DNA of 8,044 bases from an archaeon (GCA_027021185.1 JALUUU010000185.1:1-8044), one strand, 5' to 3'; positions 1-6,582 are shown, numbered from the stretch's first letter. The notes: generated from the letters alone by a model not told the origin. Made by a program: numbers and translations.

Positions 1-1414
1 GATGCATGCCACCGACGAGCGGATAAGCACCTGGCGGGACCTCGGTGTGCTGCCTGAGGGCGGGGACAGGACCATAACGGAGGGCATGCATCGGACCACC
101 ATGGGTGTGGATGCTGATCCTACAAACCTTGTTCTTGGAGCTGTCAAAGGAGGAATAGTCGACGGCTTCCTGGGCCTGCATATGGCGACAGACATTCAGG
201 ACGTGCTCTTCGGAACGCCCTCTCCCAAGATGAGCGAGGCCAGCCTCGGTGTCCTGGATGAAGACTATGTTAACATCGCCGTCCACGGGCATGTTCCCAT
301 ATTGTCTGAGGCCATCGTCGAGGCAGCTGAGGCCCTGGAAGAGGAAGCGAAAAAAGTAGGCGCCAAAGGTGTTAGAGTCGTCGGGATCTGCTGCACCGGT
401 AATGAGCTGCTCATGCGTCAGGGCATTCCCTTAGCTGGGAACGAGCTGAACTCAGAGCTGGCGATAGTGAGCGGAGCCCTGGAAGCAATGGTCGTCGATG
501 TCCAATGCATCTTCCCAGCGGTAACCAAAGTGGCGGAGAACTATCACACTAAGATAATAACCACATCCCCCATAGCCAAGATACCCGGTGCAGAGCACAT
601 TGAGTTTGATGAGAGGCGCGCCGACGAAATCTCAAGGGAAATAGTGATGAGGGCCATAAGGAACTTCCAGAACAGAGACAGTTCCAGGGTAAAGATACCT
701 GACATCAGGACAAAAGCCATGGTAGGGTTCTCAGTGGAGTCCATCCTCGAGGTCCTTGAAAAGATAAGCCCTGAGGATCCGCTGAAGCCTCTGATAGACA
801 ATATCGCCAATGGCAACATCAGGGGAGTCGTTGCAATAGTCGGCTGCAATAATCCAAAGGTGAAGCATGACTTCATGCACGTGGAAATGGCGAAGGAGCT
901 TATTAAGAACGATGTACTGGTTATTGCCACCGGCTGCGCCGCCATCGCCCACGCGAAATACGGGCTGATGTCTCCTGAGGGCTACAAGCTTGCTGGCAGC
1001 AAACTCCAGGAAGTCCTCAGAGCCCTGGGTACGGCCGCTGGGGTGGAGGCCCTGCCCCCTGTGCTCCACTTCGGTTCCTGCGTGGATAACTCCCGCATAG
1101 GTGTCCTGCTTAAGGCTGTGTCAGAGAAGCTCGGTGTACCGATAAAGGATCTTCCTGTGGCTGCCAGCGCTCCAGAGGCAACGACGGAGAAAGCCATGTC
1201 CATCGGCACCTGGGCGATCTCACTGGGGGTTCTGACCCATGTCAACCCTGTGCCTCGAATCCTGGGAAGCGCCTACGTTACAAATCTGCTTACCAGAGAT
1301 GCCGAGGACATTCTGGGCGGCAAATTCATAGCCTCCTCCGACCCCAGGGAAGCCGTGAGAATGCTCCTGGAGCACATAGACGCCAAGAGGGAGAAGTTGG
1401 GCTTATCCGCCTAA
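1..1414 (+). CDS. cooS: Ni-dependent carbon monoxide dehydrogenase catalytic subunit, 5' end cut by window edge
   Basis: This is the anaerobic Ni-Fe CO dehydrogenase that interconverts CO and CO2 in the cytoplasm. About 470 residues are visible; family members are about 630-640 long, so about 165 N-terminal residues lie off the left edge. The ATG at position 2 is therefore an internal methionine. Aligned from memory to Carboxydothermus CODH-II, all protein ligands of the C-cluster are present in visible numbering: His97 (in HGHVPILSE), Cys131 (GICCTGNE), Cys169 (DVQC), Cys282 (GCNNPK), Cys312 (TGCAA) and Cys360 (GSCVDNSRI). The catalytic lysine is Lys397 (TEKAMSIGTWA). The Cys residues for the B and D clusters and one catalytic His fall in the missing part. 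The gene ends with TAA and is followed by a T-run. No accessory genes (cooC, cooF, cdh subunits) are visible, so monofunctional and acetyl-CoA-linked roles cannot be separated. Confidence 0.96.
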   Translation, partial: MHATDERISTWRDLGVLPEGGDRTITEGMHRTTMGVDADPTNLVLGAVKGGIVDGFLGLHMATDIQDVLFGTPSPKMSEASLGVLDEDYVNIAVHGHVPILSEAIVEAAEALEEEAKKVGAKGVRVVGICCTGNELLMRQGIPLAGNELNSELAIVSGALEAMVVDVQCIFPAVTKVAENYHTKIITTSPIAKIPGAEHIEFDERRADEISREIVMRAIRNFQNRDSSRVKIPDIRTKAMVGFSVESILEVLEKISPEDPLKPLIDNIANGNIRGVVAIVGCNNPKVKHDFMHVEMAKELIKNDVLVIATGCAAIAHAKYGLMSPEGYKLAGSKLQEVLRALGTAAGVEALPPVLHFGSCVDNSRIGVLLKAVSEKLGVPIKDLPVAASAPEATTEKAMSIGTWAISLGVLTHVNPVPRILGSAYVTNLLTRDAEDILGGKFIASSDPREAVRMLLEHIDAKREKLGLSA

Positions 1415-1425
1415 CTCCTCCACAA

Positions 1426-1432
1426 TTTTTTT
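1426..1432 (+). terminator. T-run terminator candidate after cooS
   Basis: Seven consecutive T residues begin 11 bases after the cooS stop codon, with no stable stem before them. A stemless T-run is typical of archaeal termination; a bacterial intrinsic terminator would need a hairpin. The adjoining TTTATTTA (1429-1436) could also serve as a TATA-like box for the next gene, so the two readings compete. Confidence 0.45.
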
Positions 1433-1480
1433 ATTTAGGTCCCTGCTAAGCTACCTAAGGCGTATCTAGGGTTCCTCCAG

Positions 1481-1485
1481 AGGAG
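1481..1485 (+). promoter_or_regulatory. Ribosome binding site of the CBS-domain gene
   Basis: AGGAG sits 5 bases before the ATG at 1491 and supports that start. No other start in this frame has such a site. Confidence 0.75.
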
Positions 1486-1490
1486 TTACC

Positions 1491-1871
1491 ATGAAAGTGA
1501 AGGATATAATGACTAAATACGTGGTAATGATCAAGCCCGATAAGTCTGTGGACGATGCTGTGAAGCTCATGGACGATGAGGGGGTCACTTGTCTCCTGGT
1601 CGTCCGCACCCATCCATACAAGATCTTCGGCTTGGTCACAAGATTCGACGTTATAGGGAAAGTGGCGGGGAAAAATCTTGATCCTCGGAAGGTTGAGGTC
1701 TTTGAGATAGTGCGCAAAGACATGGAAACTGTGTCCCCTGACGATGATGTGGCCGATGTGGCTTCGAAGATGTTCGAGAAAAGATACTGGAGGATGCCGG
1801 TGGAGGAAGACGGCAGGATCGTAGGGATAATCAGCGGAACCGACATCTGGAACAAATTTCTCAAAAGATGA
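1491..1871 (+). CDS. Stand-alone two-CBS-domain protein
   Basis: This 126-residue protein consists of a tandem CBS (Bateman) pair and nothing else. The first CBS domain spans about residues 1-58, beginning MKVKDIMTK with the usual KPDKSVDDAVKLM helix and the strand GLVTRFDVIGKV. The second spans about residues 66-126, with VSPDDDVADVASKM and the ending GRIVGIISGTDIWNKF. CBS pairs usually bind adenine nucleotides (AMP, ATP, SAM) and adjust a partner protein; the ligand here cannot be read from sequence. There is no signal peptide or membrane segment, so it should be cytoplasmic. It lies 76 bases after cooS on the same strand, with a T-run between, so it may be transcribed separately. A role as an energy-state sensor acting on CooS or on transcription is a guess from position. 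Confidence 0.9.
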   Translation: MKVKDIMTKYVVMIKPDKSVDDAVKLMDDEGVTCLLVVRTHPYKIFGLVTRFDVIGKVAGKNLDPRKVEVFEIVRKDMETVSPDDDVADVASKMFEKRYWRMPVEEDGRIVGIISGTDIWNKFLKR

Positions 1872-1878
1872 GATAGTA

Positions 1879-1885
1879 TTTTTTT
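1879..1885 (+). terminator. T-run terminator candidate after the CBS gene
   Basis: Seven T residues start 8 bases after the TGA stop of the CBS gene. No hairpin precedes them. An inverted repeat follows at 1889-1913, which is the wrong order for a bacterial intrinsic terminator. The pattern matches the T-run after cooS and suits archaeal termination. Confidence 0.45.
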
Positions 1886-1888
1886 ACC

Positions 1889-1913
1889 ATGGCCCCAGTC
1901 GATAGGGGACCAT
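1889..1913. repeat. Inverted repeat upstream of the formate dehydrogenase promoter
   Basis: ATGGCCCC (1889-1896) pairs with GGGGACCAT (1905-1913) with one bulged A, around an 8-base loop. It has no T-run after it on the plus strand, nor on the minus strand. It could be a protein-binding site, or a transcript-end stem protecting the upstream mRNA. Confidence 0.5.
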
Positions 1914-1939
1914 TCCTTTCCCGTATCGAAATAGTAAGA

Positions 1940-1970
1940 TATTTAAGCTATAAAGTGTGACTTTATATCC
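1940..1970 (+). promoter_or_regulatory. Promoter region of the formate dehydrogenase operon
   Basis: Three A/T-rich boxes lie here: TATTTAA (1940-1946), TATAAA (1949-1954) and TTTATAT (1962-1968). In an archaeal promoter the start of transcription lies about 25 bases after the TATA box. The first box would then give a start near 1970 and a leader of about 33 bases. The third would put it within the ribosome site, which is unlikely for a leadered mRNA. TATAAA could also be a bacterial -10, but no convincing -35 is seen. Exact positions are inferred. Confidence 0.45.
1949..1967. promoter_or_regulatory. Perfect palindrome, candidate operator of the formate dehydrogenase operon
   Basis: TATAAAGT (1949-1956) and ACTTTATA (1960-1967) are perfect inverted arms of 8 bases around a GTG centre. 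The site lies between the first TATA-like box and the expected transcription start. A dimeric helix-turn-helix regulator bound here would block initiation. The A/T-rich arms partly overlap promoter elements, so the symmetry may be partly compositional. Confidence 0.5.
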
Positions 1971-1971
1971 A

Positions 1972-1987
1972 CGGGGAGTTTACCCCG
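1972..1987 (+). promoter_or_regulatory. Leader hairpin next to the fdh ribosome site
   Basis: CGGGG (1972-1976) pairs perfectly with CCCCG (1983-1987) around a 6-base loop AGTTTA. The stem ends two bases before the ribosome binding site of the formate dehydrogenase catalytic gene. It could protect the 5' end or affect ribosome access. It is too short for a known riboswitch. Confidence 0.4.
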
Positions 1988-1989
1988 AG

Positions 1990-1996
1990 GGAGGTG
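1990..1996 (+). promoter_or_regulatory. Ribosome binding site that decides the fdh catalytic gene start
   Basis: GGAGGTG lies 6 bases before the ATG at 2003. A GTG in the same frame at 1994 is itself part of this site, so it is very unlikely to be the start. This places the start at 2003. Confidence 0.8.
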
Positions 1997-2002
1997 AAAT
2001 TT

Positions 2003-4780
2003 ATGGGGGGATATTCTCGTTTTAGCGAGTTACGCTTCAGTAGGCGCTCTTTTCTCAAGGCTTCCGCCGCCGCCACTGCAGGAGTCTTACTGGGTGGTTA
2101 TGTCACTCGGGACAGTTCAGCCCGCTTATTTGAACCTGTCAATGCCCAAGAAGCAGAGTCTGGTACAAAACTCATCAAGACTATCTGTATTTTCTGCGCC
2201 GTAGGTTGTGGCGTTAAAGCCCGGGTGGAGAACGGTGTCTTAACTGGGTTAGAGCCCTGGGATGAGAATCCGATAAATGGAGGCCGAATGTGCTGCAAAG
2301 GGGCGAGCATACCTTCCAGCGTTGTGAATGACAGACGCCTGAAGTCGCCTATGATAAAAGAAGGCGGCAAGTGGCGGAAAGTTTCTTGGGATGGGGCCTT
2401 AACAGCCATAGCCAAGAAAATGAAGGATATCAGGGAAAAATATGGGCCCGACGCTGTGTTCTTCGCCGGGTCTGCCCACGTTACCAACGAGGCCGCCTAT
2501 CTTCAGAGAAAGTTCATGGCTTTCTGGGGCTCCAACAATATAGACCACCAGGCAAGAATCTGCCACTCCACGACTGTTGCGGGGCTGGGCAACACCTGGG
2601 GCTACGGCGCTCAAACCAATAACTTCAACGACATGCGCCACGCCCGCTGCATCCTCTTTCTGAGCAATCCCGCGGAGGCGCATCCGGTGAGCTTCCGTCA
2701 CATCTACGCAGCTAAGCGAAGGGGTGCCATACTCATCACCGCCGACCCGAGGTATTCGCGGACGGCTGCCCAGAGCGATCTATGGCTGCCTATGCGCTCG
2801 GGCACAGACATCCCTTTGATCCTTGGAATGGCTAACTGGATACTGACCAACAATTGGCATGACGAGGAGTTCATTAACCAGAGAACCAACGGGTTCAAGT
2901 ATGTGAAAAAAGTGGTGGAGCAGTATCCTCCGGAGACGGCTGCCGAGATAACCGGTGTTTCGGCGGAAAAAATAAAGGAGGCTGCTCGCCTCATGGCCCA
3001 GAATCAACCCAGCACTATACAGTACGCCATGGGGGCGACCCAGCACGAAGTCGGGACAAATAACATTAGGTCTTTTGCAATACTGCAACTCCTCCTGGGG
3101 AATGCCGGCCAGGTTGGTGGAGGAGTTAACGCCTTCAGAGGCCATGACAACGTGCAGGGAGCCACTGATCTGGCCGTGCTGGCTAACACCCTACCCAGTT
3201 ACTACGGACTCTCTGACGGCGCCTGGAAGCACTGGTCCAAGGTCTGGGGGGTAGATTACAATTGGATGGTAAGCAGATTCGCCTCAAAGGATTTTATGAA
3301 TAAGAAAGGCTTCACCATGTCCCGGTGGAGAGACGGGGTATTGGCCGAGCTGGAGCTCGGTCAGCCCTCGCCTATAAAAATGGCCTTTCTCTGGGGACAC
3401 AGCACTCCATCTCAGGCAGGCATGGCGATAGTCAAGAAGGCCTACGAAACCCTTGAGATGCTAGTTATAGTGGATCCTTACGTGGAGAATGCCGCAGCCC
3501 TTGCGGATAAGGAGGACGGAATAGTTCTTCTTCCCGCGTCAACGACCTGGGAATCTGACGGAACGGTAACAGCGAGTCCCCGGCAGGTGCAGTGGCGCAA
3601 CAAGGTTCTAGATCCCCTGTATGACTCGAAGCCGGACGTGATAATCCTCCTGGAGCTGGCGGAGAAGCTTGCGGAGGTCGACGATCCTGGCTGGAAGGAT
3701 TTTGGCAAGAACTATTCGAAGATACCTGAGGACATATACGACAAAGAGATCCGTGTAGGAGCACGGGCAATAGGGATGCGTCAATCAACGTGGCGCCTCA
3801 AAAGACAGCAGGAGTATGACTTTGCCTTCGATACAGAAACCCTTAGAGCCACCGGAGGCCCCGTCCACGGCGAGTACTGGGGGCTGCCCTGGCCCTGCTG
3901 GAACGACGAGCATCCAGGGACGCCTATTCTCTACAGAAACGACGTACCAGTGGCTGATGGTGGTCACGACTTCAGGGCGAGATGGGGGACAGAAGCCCCA
4001 GACGGCACATCCCTGCTCTCGGCCATCGGCGGACATCCTGAGCTGAACCCTGACGGAACGCCTGGGCCTGGATGGAAGCTGGACTTGACCACCGAGTACA
4101 GAAGGCTTATAGCCGCCAACAAGGTACCCTATGGACGGGGAAGGGCGCGTTTTTGGGCGTGGAATCTGCCGGATCCTGTCCCAGTTCACCGGGAGCCTCT
4201 CTGGACGCCGAGGCCTGATCTGGCAGGGAAGTATCCCGCCTACGAGGACAAGGTGTATGGGGTTCATTTCAGAGTAAAGACCAAGGCCAGGAGCATCCAG
4301 GAGGCCTTCATAAATACCAGGCTATACGAAAAGTATCCCCTGATATGGACAAGCGGCAGACAGGTGGAGCACCAGGGCGGGGGATCCATGACAAGGTCTA
4401 ATCCGATTCTGTCCGAGCTGCAGCCGGAGATGTACGTTGAGATACATCCCCGGGACGCCCATGACAGAGGTATAAGAGACGGCGATATGGTCTGGGTTTC
4501 CAGCCCGCGGGGAACGGAGTACGGCCTTACCATTGCCAAGGCATATGTAAAGGCGCGGGTAACCCGGGGCATAAGGCAGGGTACAGTGTTTATGCCATTC
4601 CACTGGGGAGGCGTTTTCCAGGGGGAGAGCTATGTGAGGAGGTATCCTAAAGACACCGCGCCCTTGGTGGTTGGTGAATCTGCGAATATAATCGCCCCAC
4701 CGGGTTGGGACGCCACAACCCAGATGCAGACGACCAAGTCAGGTATGTGCGAGGTTAGTAAGGAGCGTCCAGCAGAATAG
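2003..4780 (+). CDS. Formate dehydrogenase catalytic (alpha) subunit, Tat-exported, Cys active site
   Basis: This 925-residue molybdopterin oxidoreductase is the FdnG-like alpha subunit oxidising formate to CO2. A Tat signal opens it: SRRSFLK at residues 13-19, a hydrophobic stretch AAATAGVLLGG, and a possible cleavage after VNA near residue 48. The enzyme should thus face outside the membrane. The N-terminal [4Fe-4S] cluster is held by Cys62, Cys65, Cys69 and Cys97, followed by Lys99 (CCKG). The metal ligand is Cys187 in RICHSTT (TGC at 2561-2563), where many relatives have selenocysteine. Further family signatures are GHDNVQGATD (about residue 380), WESDGTVTASPRQVQWR, and the C-terminal cofactor domain with SGRQVEHQGGGSMTR and FMPFHWGG. 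The length suits this group. The metal (Mo or W) is not readable. The beta subunit gene follows 13 bases later. Other molybdopterin enzymes are possible, but Cys-His plus a cytochrome b partner favours formate dehydrogenase. Confidence 0.93.
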   Translation: MGGYSRFSELRFSRRSFLKASAAATAGVLLGGYVTRDSSARLFEPVNAQEAESGTKLIKTICIFCAVGCGVKARVENGVLTGLEPWDENPINGGRMCCKGASIPSSVVNDRRLKSPMIKEGGKWRKVSWDGALTAIAKKMKDIREKYGPDAVFFAGSAHVTNEAAYLQRKFMAFWGSNNIDHQARICHSTTVAGLGNTWGYGAQTNNFNDMRHARCILFLSNPAEAHPVSFRHIYAAKRRGAILITADPRYSRTAAQSDLWLPMRSGTDIPLILGMANWILTNNWHDEEFINQRTNGFKYVKKVVEQYPPETAAEITGVSAEKIKEAARLMAQNQPSTIQYAMGATQHEVGTNNIRSFAILQLLLGNAGQVGGGVNAFRGHDNVQGATDLAVLANTLPSYYGLSDGAWKHWSKVWGVDYNWMVSRFASKDFMNKKGFTMSRWRDGVLAELELGQPSPIKMAFLWGHSTPSQAGMAIVKKAYETLEMLVIVDPYVENAAALADKEDGIVLLPASTTWESDGTVTASPRQVQWRNKVLDPLYDSKPDVIILLELAEKLAEVDDPGWKDFGKNYSKIPEDIYDKEIRVGARAIGMRQSTWRLKRQQEYDFAFDTETLRATGGPVHGEYWGLPWPCWNDEHPGTPILYRNDVPVADGGHDFRARWGTEAPDGTSLLSAIGGHPELNPDGTPGPGWKLDLTTEYRRLIAANKVPYGRGRARFWAWNLPDPVPVHREPLWTPRPDLAGKYPAYEDKVYGVHFRVKTKARSIQEAFINTRLYEKYPLIWTSGRQVEHQGGGSMTRSNPILSELQPEMYVEIHPRDAHDRGIRDGDMVWVSSPRGTEYGLTIAKAYVKARVTRGIRQGTVFMPFHWGGVFQGESYVRRYPKDTAPLVVGESANIIAPPGWDATTQMQTTKSGMCEVSKERPAE

Positions 4781-4793
4781 AGGAGGGTGAAAG

Positions 4794-5360
4794 ATGGTTA
4801 CCATGAAATTTCTGCCTGATATGTATGTTAACAGGTGCATCGCATGCAAGGGGTGCGAGGCAGCCTGTAAGACCCAGAACAAGACCCCCGAGAACATAAG
4901 GCGCATAAGGGTTGTTACTTTCAATAAGGGCGAGCCTAACGAAACCAACATCCCGATGCCGTGTCTTCACTGCACCGATCCACCGTGTCTCCATGTCTGC
5001 CCTGTTAACGTGATCTATAAAAGAGAGGACGGTGTAGTGCTTCTGAACAAGGAGGGCTGCATTGGCTGCGGTTACTGCCTCTTCGCCTGTCCCTTCGGTG
5101 CCCCCCAGTTCGAGCAGCTAGGGGCCTTCGGCACCAAGGGAAAGATGGATAAATGCACCTTTTGCGTTGAGCCTTATGAGCAGAGAGACAATCAGGGAAA
5201 ACTCATTAAGAGAGAGCCTAAGCCCAGGTGCTCTCTTTTTTGTGCAGCGGAAACCCTGCTAGCCGGCGACGTTAAGGCGATCTCAGAGAAAATGAGGCAA
5301 CGCCAGGGATCTACCATATTCAGGAGCGGGGGAGCGGCTAAGACTTTTCTAACGTTCTGA
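4794..5360 (+). CDS. Formate dehydrogenase iron-sulfur (beta) subunit, four [4Fe-4S] clusters, no membrane anchor
   Basis: This 188-residue ferredoxin-like subunit carries electrons from the alpha subunit to cytochrome b. Sixteen Cys residues form four cluster sets: 15/18/21/25, 57/60/65/69, 89/92/95/99 and 121/124/146/150. This is the usual pattern of FdnH/DmsB-type proteins. It has no signal peptide, as expected for a subunit exported with its Tat-bearing partner. E. coli FdnH is about 290 residues and ends in a membrane helix; this protein stops soon after the last cluster, with a basic tail (KMRQRQ) and no hydrophobic helix, so it must be held by other subunits. AGGAGGG at 4781-4787 supports the ATG at 4794; another ATG follows three codons later. 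It lies 13 bases after the alpha gene. Confidence 0.93.
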   Translation: MVTMKFLPDMYVNRCIACKGCEAACKTQNKTPENIRRIRVVTFNKGEPNETNIPMPCLHCTDPPCLHVCPVNVIYKREDGVVLLNKEGCIGCGYCLFACPFGAPQFEQLGAFGTKGKMDKCTFCVEPYEQRDNQGKLIKREPKPRCSLFCAAETLLAGDVKAISEKMRQRQGSTIFRSGGAAKTFLTF

Positions 5361-5383
5361 GGCATGGGAGGTGTGATAGGTAA

Positions 5384-5674
5384 ATGAAGGAGGACCAGAT
5401 AACCCTTGTATCCCTAGCTGTAGCCTTCATCGTTCTTGGCTACCTGATATACTACACGGCCTCCTTTTCCTCCCAGGACCCGGGCGCTTACTTTGCCGAG
5501 AAATCCCTTCGGAACGTGGAGGCCGCAGAACTTCCGGGGATTTATAAGGACGCCGCCGTCTTTAACGGGAAGGTGAACTCTCTCATGTACGCCATCGTCG
5601 CTGTCGGAGCCATACTCATCGCCGTCCTTAGCCTCCTTGAATACCTTAAGTTTGTAAAGTTGGCGAGGAAATGA
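5384..5674 (+). CDS. Small two-helix membrane protein in the formate dehydrogenase operon, function unknown
   Basis: I do not recognise this 96-residue protein. It has two membrane segments, at about residues 7-28 and 64-88. Between them lies a polar stretch of about 35 residues containing SSQDPGAYFAEKSLRNVEAAELPG. The basic C-terminus (KFVKLARK) suggests that both ends face the cytoplasm and the loop faces outside, on the side where the Tat-exported alpha and beta subunits sit. It has no Cys or His, so it binds no heme or iron-sulfur cluster by the usual ligands. GGAGGTG at 5367-5373 lies 10 bases before the ATG. Its stop overlaps the start of the cytochrome b gene (ATGA, 5671-5674), which implies coupled translation and a shared complex. 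A structural or assembly subunit is the likely role, by inference. Confidence 0.85.
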   Translation: MKEDQITLVSLAVAFIVLGYLIYYTASFSSQDPGAYFAEKSLRNVEAAELPGIYKDAAVFNGKVNSLMYAIVAVGAILIAVLSLLEYLKFVKLARK

Positions 5675-6582
5675 AAGAAATCAAGAGATTCTCCAGGGTG
5701 CAGATATGGGTCCACACCCTGCTAGGGCTTTCCGTAATGGTTCTGCTGTTAACAGGGCTCCCCATAACCTTCTCAGATCAACTCGGCTGGTTTATGAGCC
5801 TAATTGGGGGACCGGGAATTACAATGCTTCTCCACAGGCTTGCAGCCTGGATGCTCATATTCACCGCCACATTCATAGGTGTCCACTTCATCTTAACCAG
5901 GACACTCCTGCGCAGGGGAGAAGAGGTTCTCTTTACCCTTAAAGACCTAAGAGACGCGATATTGGACATGAAATATGCCCTGGGGCTGACAGATGAACCC
6001 CCTAAAATAGGAAAATATGACTGGATAAGGAAAATGAACATGGCAGGGGTAACATTTTTCGTTATCCTTATGGCCGCCACTGGACTGATGCTCTGGTTCC
6101 CCCTAGAAGTCGCATCCAGCGTCTCCCTCACGACAATTATCGCGGTGAGGACTGTACACGCCGGCTTGGCGATAGTTTTTCTATTGTTCCTCTTGGCCCA
6201 CACCACCTCTATTCACCTTCGCCCTGATAAATTCCCCATGGACATGAGTATTTTTACGGGTTATATGACCCTTGAAGATGCCAAGAAGGAATTCCCTCTA
6301 TGGGTGGAAAAAATGGACCTAGAGGCCGGAGACGGCGGCTCTGTTGTAAAATCCCAGAAAAATTCTCTTTACTACCGCCTGTGGGTAGGCGCCGTTGCAG
6401 TTTCCTTCCTGACCCTAGTGATCGGCAGCCTTAGACTGAGGTCAGAGGGATTGGCCGGGCTCAGACTCATTGACGCAGGGGCATGGGCCACCGTGGGGCT
6501 CAGCACTGCCCTCGGGCTCACACTCCTGTATCTCGGAGCGATGATCTACGGCCAAGCCAAGGGTCTTGGGAGAAAATCATAG
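5671..6582 (+). CDS. Formate dehydrogenase cytochrome b (gamma) subunit with two extra C-terminal helices
   Basis: This 303-residue protein is the FdnI-like diheme cytochrome b that passes electrons from the beta subunit to a membrane quinone or similar carrier. The core has four membrane helices at about residues 13-32, 52-76, 124-144 and 157-181. Heme ligands are predicted as His15, His55, His163 and His177; the spacings (40 and 14) match those I recall for FdnI (39 and 14). The segment FTGYMTLEDAKKEFPLW after helix 4 is typical of the family. FdnI is about 217 residues; this protein continues with two more hydrophobic helices, at about 236-254 and 268-292. The start ATG overlaps the previous stop by four bases. 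The 3' end overlaps the convergent TorD-like gene by 6 bases. Confidence 0.93.
   Translation: MKEIKRFSRVQIWVHTLLGLSVMVLLLTGLPITFSDQLGWFMSLIGGPGITMLLHRLAAWMLIFTATFIGVHFILTRTLLRRGEEVLFTLKDLRDAILDMKYALGLTDEPPKIGKYDWIRKMNMAGVTFFVILMAATGLMLWFPLEVASSVSLTTIIAVRTVHAGLAIVFLLFLLAHTTSIHLRPDKFPMDMSIFTGYMTLEDAKKEFPLWVEKMDLEAGDGGSVVKSQKNSLYYRLWVGAVAVSFLTLVIGSLRLRSEGLAGLRLIDAGAWATVGLSTALGLTLLYLGAMIYGQAKGLGRKS

Noticed and set aside
544..945. Open frame of 133 codons on the minus strand within cooS
   Set aside because: It lies opposite a fully conserved enzyme region with all C-cluster ligands, shows no family motif, and reads as low-complexity Ser/Leu/Thr typical of an antisense shadow.
1441..1471. CTAAG/CCTAAGG/CTAGGG short repeats between cooS and the CBS gene
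   Set aside because: The matches are short and imperfect and do not form a convincing stem or regular direct repeat.
1889..1913. Inverted repeat as a bacterial rho-independent terminator
   Set aside because: The T-run lies before the stem on the plus strand, and the minus strand has A residues after the stem, so neither direction fits.
1994..2002. GTG at 1994 as start of the formate dehydrogenase alpha gene
   Set aside because: The GTG is part of the GGAGGTG ribosome site itself; the ATG at 2003 has correct spacing and leaves a normal Tat signal length.
3785..4267. Open frame of 160 codons on the minus strand within the formate dehydrogenase alpha gene
   Set aside because: Its composition is rich in Arg, Pro and Gly as expected from the reverse of this coding sequence. 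It has no ribosome site or recognisable domain.
2003..4780. Alpha subunit as a nitrate reductase, polysulfide reductase or NAD-dependent formate dehydrogenase
   Set aside because: The Cys-His active-site pair, the GHDNVQGATD segment, the Tat signal and the diheme cytochrome b partner fit the membrane formate dehydrogenase group better. No flavin/NAD-binding subunit is present.
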